NCBI GenBank assembly: GCA_021397845.1
Contig: CM038040.1
Span: forward strand, 61,582,088-61,646,087
DNA length: 64,000 bases
From: Areca catechu
Lineage: Eukaryota > Streptophyta > Magnoliopsida > Arecales > Arecaceae
Direction of reading: 5' to 3'
Shown: one piece after another, positions 57,990 to 64,000 of the stretch
How positions within the stretch are numbered: position 1 is the first letter of the stretch
Layout: each line of letters starts with the position of its first letter
The notes under the pieces: model-generated
The model's database searches: none
What the model was told of the DNA's origin: nothing
What the model saw: the letters and a program-made list of their open reading frames with translations, nothing else
Made by a program: the position numbers and the translations under genes

Positions 57990-58309
57990 AATATGTCTTT
58001 AACTCTAGACTTTATGGAATCAGTCCCAATCCTCAAGTTTTTGAAAGAATGCTTTTACCAATTTTGGATAATTAGGAACCTCCAAAGTGCAAAACTTATA
58101 TCCTTGGTTTTGAAGCCAATCCCTAGGAAGTGTTCATTTTGTAGAGACTCGAAGTTCACCTTCCTTCTTGTGGTAACTGGATGATTCACCATGAAAATTT
58201 GGAGTTGAGGCTGTAATCTCACTATAGGAGGGGTTTGATGGTCATTCCGTTGTTTGTTCCTCCTTTTCATTGATGAATCTCCATCGAATCTTCTTCTTTT
58301 GGATGCCAC
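57990..58309 (-). pseudogene. Start of the extra ORF of the SIRE-like relic
   Basis: From 58309 it reads MASKRRRFDGDSSMKRRNK, then MVNHPVTTRRKVNFESL and GIGFKTKDI. These align with MINRPVACGRRIDFTFLEEMGMK in the extra ORF of the first copy. A further block, YPKLVKAFFQKLE (about 58065-58030), matches YPSLVWTFYENI there. A stop and a frame change follow, then the junction. The conserved order confirms that the two elements share this gene. Confidence 0.65.
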
Positions 58310-58754
58310 TACCTTTTAGGATCCTATCTTCTTGGATTACTTCGAAAAAACTAAGAGAATAGGAATAGAAATGGGTCCTTAGGGCTTTAGGATAGTTTGG
58401 AATAGAGGATAGGTGGGTCGGCTCAAAGGATTTTAGTAGTAAAAGTGAAAAGGTAAAGTTTTGATCGCTATTAAAAAATAGGATCCCAATGCTACAAGTC
58501 GGCTCTCATAGGCAAAGGGTTGACATGAGTTGACTGCTTCAGACAGAAATCTTGAAATTTAATAACTTTAGGCCAAAAAATATGAATCAAGATAGGTTGT
58601 TTCTAGACAACAAAGTATGAAATAACTTGATCGAAATGGATAAGGAAAGATGAGAATTAAATCATAAAGAGATCTAGATTAATCTTGAAGGATTTTCACG
58701 AATAAACTTACTAGAAAGGATCACAGAGTCCTAATTCACCTCTACTCATTTAAA

Positions 58755-60060
58755 AAATATTTTCAGTTAGGGATTTGGTGAATATGTTAGCTAATTATTT
58801 ATCAGTATTAATAAATTCAAGTACAATATTATTATTTTGTACATGATTTTTAATAAAGTGATGTCTAATTTTTGTATGCTTGGTTCTTGGTATTAAATTT
58901 GATTCTTGGTTTAATTTATAGTACTTGTGTTATCACATCTAATAGAAATTTTACTTTGTTTTATATCAAAGTGCTCAAGTTATTGCTTAATCCAAAATAT
59001 TTAAGCACAACAACTTCTTGTAGTAACATATTCAGCTTTAGTATGATTTAAAATGTAGCATGCAATGTTAATTGCTTTAGTCTAAAATTACTTTCAAAGA
59101 TTGCCTTCACACAACATAGATCGGGCTATTTCTTTCAATGTTCTATTTTTTTCTCAACAACACCATTTTGTTGTAGTATTCATGTTGCTAAAAAATTATG
59201 CTCAATGCTATTCTCAATGCAAAAGTCTCAAAATTTTGATTTTCAAACTCAGTACTATGATCACTCTGAATTAAAATAATGGATAGATTTTTCTGTTTCA
59301 AAATATTCCTATAAAATTTTAGAAAAATAGTGAATACTTTATCTTTGTATGCTAAAAATAAAACCTATGTAAATCTTGAGAAGTCATGCACTATCACAAG
59401 TCTATATATTTTTCCTCCTAGGGTCGTGGTCCTAGTAGGTCTAAATAGGTCCATGCAAAGTAGTTTCAAAGGTCTTGAAGTTGAAAGAACATTTTTGGAT
59501 TTGAAGAATCTCCTAATTTATTTTCCATATTGGCAATAATTACAAATATGATCTTTTTCAAAATTTAATTTAGATAAGTCTTTAATAATATCTTTTGAAG
59601 TCAATTTAGAAATGGTGTTCATACTAGTATGTCCTAATCTATGGTGCCACAGCTAACTAGTTCCTTTGATTCTAGCATTCATAGCAACTAGACTTATATT
59701 ACTTTTTATAGCTAGATCATTTAAATTTATTATATAAATATTATCAAGTCTATATCTAATGAATTTAATACTTGCATCAAAGAAACTAGATAATATATAC
59801 ATAGATGATTCAAAAGTAACTTTGAAATCTTTGTCATATAATTGACTAATACTTAATAAATTATGTTTCAAGCTATCCACTAGCAGAACATTTTCAATAA
59901 AAGTTGAAGGTGTAATTTTGATTTTATCAATTTTAATGATTTTTCTTTTACCATCATCTCTAAAGGTTACTACACCTCGTTCTTTTATTTCAAGGATGAA
60001 GAATTGATCTTTGTCATCCATCATATGCCTTGAACAACCACAATTCAAGTATCATCTTTG
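58755..60060 (-). pseudogene. pol pseudogene of the SIRE-like relic (protease, integrase, RNase H; no RT)
   Basis: The protease is read as YLNCGCSRHMMDD from about 60055, so both Asp and Ser of the usual DSG motif are changed. ITPSTFIENVLLVD and LKHNLLSISQL follow, then integrase finger and core pieces with many stops (59650-59045). At about 59045 the integrase end (FW.KAIN.ACYILN-like) is joined directly to the RNase H motif AEYVTTRSCCA, which continues to NIFTKSL near 58760. About 1.2-1.5 kb expected between them, including the whole RT palm, is absent. This is an internal deletion relative to the copy at 32496-43467. Confidence 0.75.
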
Positions 60061-60099
60061 TTTTAATCTATTGACTATAAGACATTCCTATAAAATAAT

Positions 60100-61716
60100 C
60101 AAGTAATATTTTTAGGTATCTAAGCTTTCTTGAGTCCTTTGGGATTAGCAACAATGGTTCCTTTGGAAATCCAAATCTTTTTCACTAAGTTTCCTTTTAT
60201 TTTTTTAACATGAGTAAGCTTTGTGTCCAACTTTCTTGCAATAATAAGGAACAACTTTTGCATTTTAAGAAGTTATAGAGGCTAAAAGTAGATTTGCTAG
60301 AAATCTCTAATTATAGGTTGAGTTAAAGCCAATTCAAGATATGTCTAATGCTCCCTTTTGATTATTAGGAATCAATTCAAGTTTGTTTAAGCTAAGAGTT
60401 AATTTATCAACCAAAGGCTTTAATCTTTGAACTTCTTTTTATAGATTTTCATTCTCTTATTTAAAAGCATTATATTTTTACAAATTATCATTCTTATCCT
60501 TTTCTATGGCAATGTTTCTTTAATTAATTTCATCTACTTCCTTTTGTAAAATCTCATTTTTCTTCAAAACTTCAACTTTTTCTTTTATCAAAAATCATTT
60601 GCTTACTTGAGAGACTTATTTTTTAAATCAAGTTTCTTGAATTTAGCAAGCAATTCATAAAAGGTAGTAACTCTAAATTATGTTCAAAATTTACCTCATC
60701 TTCTAGATCTATGAGGTATAGATTTGCTATCTTTCCCTTTTCTTCTTCATTGGAGCTAGTACCTCGCTATCGCTTTATGTTGCAACCATTACTTTCTTCT
60801 TCTTGCTTCTTTTAAAAGGCTTCTTTAAGGTAGAACAATCTGATCTATAGTATCTTGTTTTTTGTACTCATAATAAATTGGTTGGTCTTTGTCTTTTTCT
60901 TTCTCTTTTTCCTTCTCCTTGATTGGCTCTCCTTTGGCCAAATTTCTTCTCTTGTATCTAGACTTATAAACCTTCTGAATTTTTTAGTCATTAAGGCCAT
61001 GTCTTCATCTTTCAATTCTTCTTCGGATGAAGGATCTTCATCTTCTCTTCAGCAATTGATTTGAGGGCTATTATCTTCTTCTTTCTACTCTCCTTCTCAT
61101 TATGTTGCTTCATTACTAGCTTGTGTCATCAAAGATCCAAGGAGCTCTTAAAGTGGCAACTTTTTAAGGTCCTTAGTTTCTTAGATAGCTAAAACTTTAG
61201 CTTTCCAAATTCTTGGCAATGATCGAAGAACCTTTCTCACTAAGTCACTACTTGAATATGATATGTCAAGACTTTTAAGATCATTAATTATATCAATAAA
61301 TAGAGTAAACATTTTAGTTATGGTCTCAGTGGTTTTCATCTTGAATAGTTTATAATTATATACAAGCATGCTAATTTTAGACTCCTTGACTTGATTTATA
61401 CCCTCATGAGTCACTTCAAGTCTGTCCCAAATTTTTTTTACATAATTGTAAGTGAAAATTTGATTGAACTCATTAGCATCCAAAGCATAGTATAATACAT
61501 TCATTGCTTTAGCATTTAATTCGACCATTTTCATGTCATACTCATCCTAGTCATCTTTTGGTTTTGGAACATCAAAACCATTAACTTTAATAGTGGGTAT
61601 TGCTTGAATATATATTCTTTATGAGCTTTCCAATATATATAATTTATGCCACTAAAGAGAGGTAGTCTATTGCTTGATTGCCCTTCGACAAGTGCACTAC
61701 TCATATAAGTTGTCAT
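60100..61716 (-). pseudogene. gag pseudogene of the SIRE-like relic
   Basis: It starts at 61716 with MTTYMSSALVEGQSSNRLPL, parallel to MARPLSTSLAEGQSTNRPPL of the first copy. The next clear block, 61534-61181 (MKMVELNAKAMNVLYYALDANEF, then EVTHEGINQVKESKI and VRKVLRSLPRIWKAKV), is frameshifted from it. The remainder (coiled-coil and knuckle region) is recognisable only in fragments. Confidence 0.8.
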
Positions 61717-61774
61717 GATCTTTATCTCTTGACCATGAGATCAATTTTACTGAGAATGTGGCTCTAATACGACT

Positions 61775-63181
61775 TATTGCCCGCTAAACAATCTAAGAAG
61801 GGATGAATTGGATTTTCAGAAAATTCAGCAAGTATGTGCACTTTGAAATCTTTAAGTTAGTGGCTAGGTATTATGTGAGCTGAGTTAGATGAAAAGATAG
61901 AGAATATAAAAGCATACATACAAACAAACAAGATTTATAGTTATTTGGTGCATTCCCAGCACCTAATCCACTCTCCAAGATCTACTTGAAAATTTTTTAC
62001 TATATTCTCTCAAGAATATAGCCATTTATTTTACCGGCTAACAAACAAATCAAATTGACTTTTTCAAGATAGCCAATCAAAATCTTACAACCTTTCCTAG
62101 GTTACACATTTATTTTCACGGGCTCACAAACAAACTCAACAAGCTACCCAAGTTTCAGCTGCACTAAAACTAAAAAATAAAAAAAAAGAACCAGGATTTG
62201 CAACATAAAAAGAAAAAGCTCCTTCAATGAGTTGATTTGTTGTTGGTGAAGCTTGACTAAAGGTCACATGAATGCTTCAATGAATGCTCTTCAATCCTCT
62301 TCTAGTTGCTTACTAATTACTTCAAAAGAAGTAGTTGGAAAGTAGTTGAATTCTCTTGAGTTTGTAATGAATGCTCATAGTTTTTTAAGTTTTTCAATAA
62401 CTCGCTCTTATTTGTTATGTTTTCTGAGCTCAATTCTTGATTTTTATACATCTTCTCATCGATTTTCATTAGTTTAGAGGATCTATTGATCATTTCTAGC
62501 CATTGGAATCCAAAAAATAGCCTTTAGAATCACTTTTGACTAAAATTTGGAAGTTTGCAGAACTAGCTATTAAAGGTTGTCAGAGGGTCAAGAGTCAGCT
62601 AGCCCAATTAGGAGTCGGCTCGCCTGAAGGATTTCAAAAAAAAATATCTTCTATATCCTCTAAAAGTGTTAGCTCTTTTGCTTTATGAGTCGTCTCTTCT
62701 ACCTATATGGAAAACTATCTTTTTGTATCACTAAGAGAGTTGGCTCTTTGTCCAAGCGTCTACTTATCTGAGTGGTCTAAACTTTCAGCCTTCTATTTTT
62801 CCTGAGAGGGTTAGCTCTTTTTCATGCGAATTGACTTGCCTATCTAAGATAGAACAACACTCTTCTATCTACACTGAAAGAGCTGGATCACCTTCATAGG
62901 AGTTGGCTTGTCTGCATGCCAGAACTTCATGCCATTTTCAAATTATACCAAAGTTGGCTCTTACTTGCATGAGTTGACTCTTCTTTTTAAACATGGATTC
63001 TAACATCTCTTCCTCTTCAAATAGTATTCTTTCAAGCTGATAAAATCTTCCAATAGCTATGGATCAATCTTTATAAATAGTGGTTTTCTATAAAAACATT
63101 CTTAAACAATTTGAAAGATATTAGTATACTTTTCATGCTCCAATATTTTATAATCATCAAAATTTTTTTTGGGATCAACCC
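61775..63181 (-). repeat. 5' LTR of the SIRE-like relic
   Basis: The left part (CTAAGAAGGGATGAATTGG...) is similar to the start of the other SIRE-like LTRs (CTAAGAGGGGGGTGAATTAGG...), and the right part (CATGCTCCAATATTTTATAATCATCAAAAT...GATCAACC) to their end. GAGTCGGCTCG-type motifs are present but more diverged (62590-62990). Confidence 0.75.
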
Positions 63182-64000
63182 TTATAATCTTCTATGACTC
63201 CAACTTACACTCAATAGAAGAATATTTGAAAATAAAATATTCTTCAATATTGATAAATAATCTCAAATTTTTTTAAATAGATAGAGAAGTCTAGGCATCA
63301 AATTTAGGAGAAAAGTGATCAGCACCAAAAATATTCTAAATCTGAGATCAAGAACCAATGGTCCACTACAAATGAAATTCAAATAAACTTTTCTTCCATA
63401 AAACTTTTCAAATCAAAGAGTTAAGACTTCGAACTAGTTTAAAATATTCTAGACTACCATACTTTCATTATGCACTCTGATTTAAATCATCAAAATTTTA
63501 AGATCTATCAAATACTACCATACTTTCGCTATGCACTCTAATTTAAATCATCAAAATTTTTAGATATATCAAATAATTTCTAATCAGGATACAGTTCTAT
63601 ATCATGAATTGAGAAAGTTAAAGAATTTTAAATTTCTAATAAAGTTATAAAGGAATGCTTGAGTCTCATCCCTAATTTGTCTCAAACACATCCATCTAGA
63701 CTAAGCCAATTATCATATTCAAATTCTTTATATGATCAATATGTAGGTTTGAAACTTAAATACTATTTCAATCAGCTATCATAAAAATCTTTACTAGCCC
63801 CCCTAATTTTAACAACTTCTTATGAATGAATATTAAACCACCATCAAAATAATTAACTTCAAGTTTGAAGTAATATCATGGTATACCCAATAACAAATTG
63901 GACTTCAAAATTTAGTTAAATAATAAATAAACAAATAATCATAATGTAAAATAGTATTCCATGGCATATCTTCTTATACTTTATTTGGATCAAAGTCCAA
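63182..64000. other. No gene seen; 61-bp tandem duplication
   Basis: AT-rich DNA. A 61-bp unit is repeated at 63453-63513 and 63514-63574 (ACTACCATACTTTC(A/G)(T/C)TATGCACTC...). Nothing else is supported. Confidence 0.6.

Larger units (their letters stand above)
53231..57990 (-). mobile_element. Ty1/copia relic, Retrofit-like, with truncated 5' LTR
   Basis: A 4.8-kb minus-strand element. It has a 3' LTR of about 280 bp at the left, broken pol and gag, and at the right a diverged primer site (TATCATAGTATCGG at about 57899-57886, standard form TATCATGGTATCAG). Next to that lie only about 85 bp of 5' LTR. The missing 5' LTR part and the different flanks on the two sides (LINE at left, SIRE relic at right) show a deletion or rearrangement at about 57990. 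Confidence 0.75.
57990..63181 (-). mobile_element. Second SIRE-like copia relic, RT deleted and 3' end missing
   Basis: A minus-strand relative of the element at 32496-43467. It has a 5' LTR (61775-63181), a decayed primer site (61761-61772, GCTCTAATACGA against GCTCTGATACCA), gag, protease/integrase, and then RNase H directly after the integrase, so the RT is gone. The start of the extra ORF follows. It stops at about 57990 against the truncated LTR of another copia relic. No 3' LTR is left in the window. It is more decayed than the first copy. Confidence 0.8.

Overview
This window reads as nuclear DNA of a flowering plant, most likely a monocot. The genes have introns, there are no bacterial operon signals, the intergenic DNA is AT-rich, and most of the sequence is nested transposable elements. 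A palm or related monocot is a guess from the style of the elements and is not proven by anything in the window. Only two host genes are supported. One is the 3' part of a class I diterpene synthase of the ent-kaurene synthase type (+ strand, ten exons between 14227 and 31509). The other is a compact A20/AN1 zinc-finger stress-associated protein gene (46593-47030, +).

Layout. 1-164: tail of a LINE RNase H-like reading frame. 300-1600: diverged direct repeats, one carrying a small insertion. 1606-6277: a complete but broken hAT DNA transposon with recognisable terminal inverted repeats and an 8-bp target duplication. 6290-14226: no gene, but purine tracts, a 34-bp minisatellite, several DNA-transposon relics (one a clean 225-bp MITE at 13142-13366 with its target duplication) and a TATA-containing block that resembles an LTR. 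14227-16471: nine exons of the diterpene synthase. Its next intron is about 14.7 kb long because a 12-kb Ty3/gypsy element of the Tat lineage (18018-30050) sits inside it. The last exon is at 31204-31509.

32496-43467: a Ty1/copia element on the minus strand, SIRE/Maximus-like, with 1.7-kb LTRs, a perfect 5-bp target duplication (CATAA), an initiator-Met primer site and an extra ORF downstream of pol. Its gag, protease and reverse transcriptase each carry a disabling change. 43780-45580: a gypsy LTR-like relic and a repeat with a G-rich minisatellite. 46480-47100: the SAP gene. 47200-53230: microsatellites, a heavily decayed copia RT/RNase H remnant and a LINE 3' part. 53231-57990: a second, Retrofit-like copia relic. 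57990-63181: a third copia relic related to the SIRE-like element, which has lost its whole reverse transcriptase.

The two host genes have no visible functional link. The diterpene synthase exons keep open frames and matching intron phases across the 12-kb insertion, so the gene could still be expressed if the giant intron is spliced. Its N-terminal exons (about 180 residues by family length) are not visible upstream in the window. I found no CRISPR array, rRNA or tRNA gene. The points most worth a second look are the retrotransposon inside the KS-like gene, the spliced antisense gene inside the Tat element, the shared CGGT-rich hAT/MITE family, and the GAGTCGGCTCG motif arrays shared by the SIRE-like copies.
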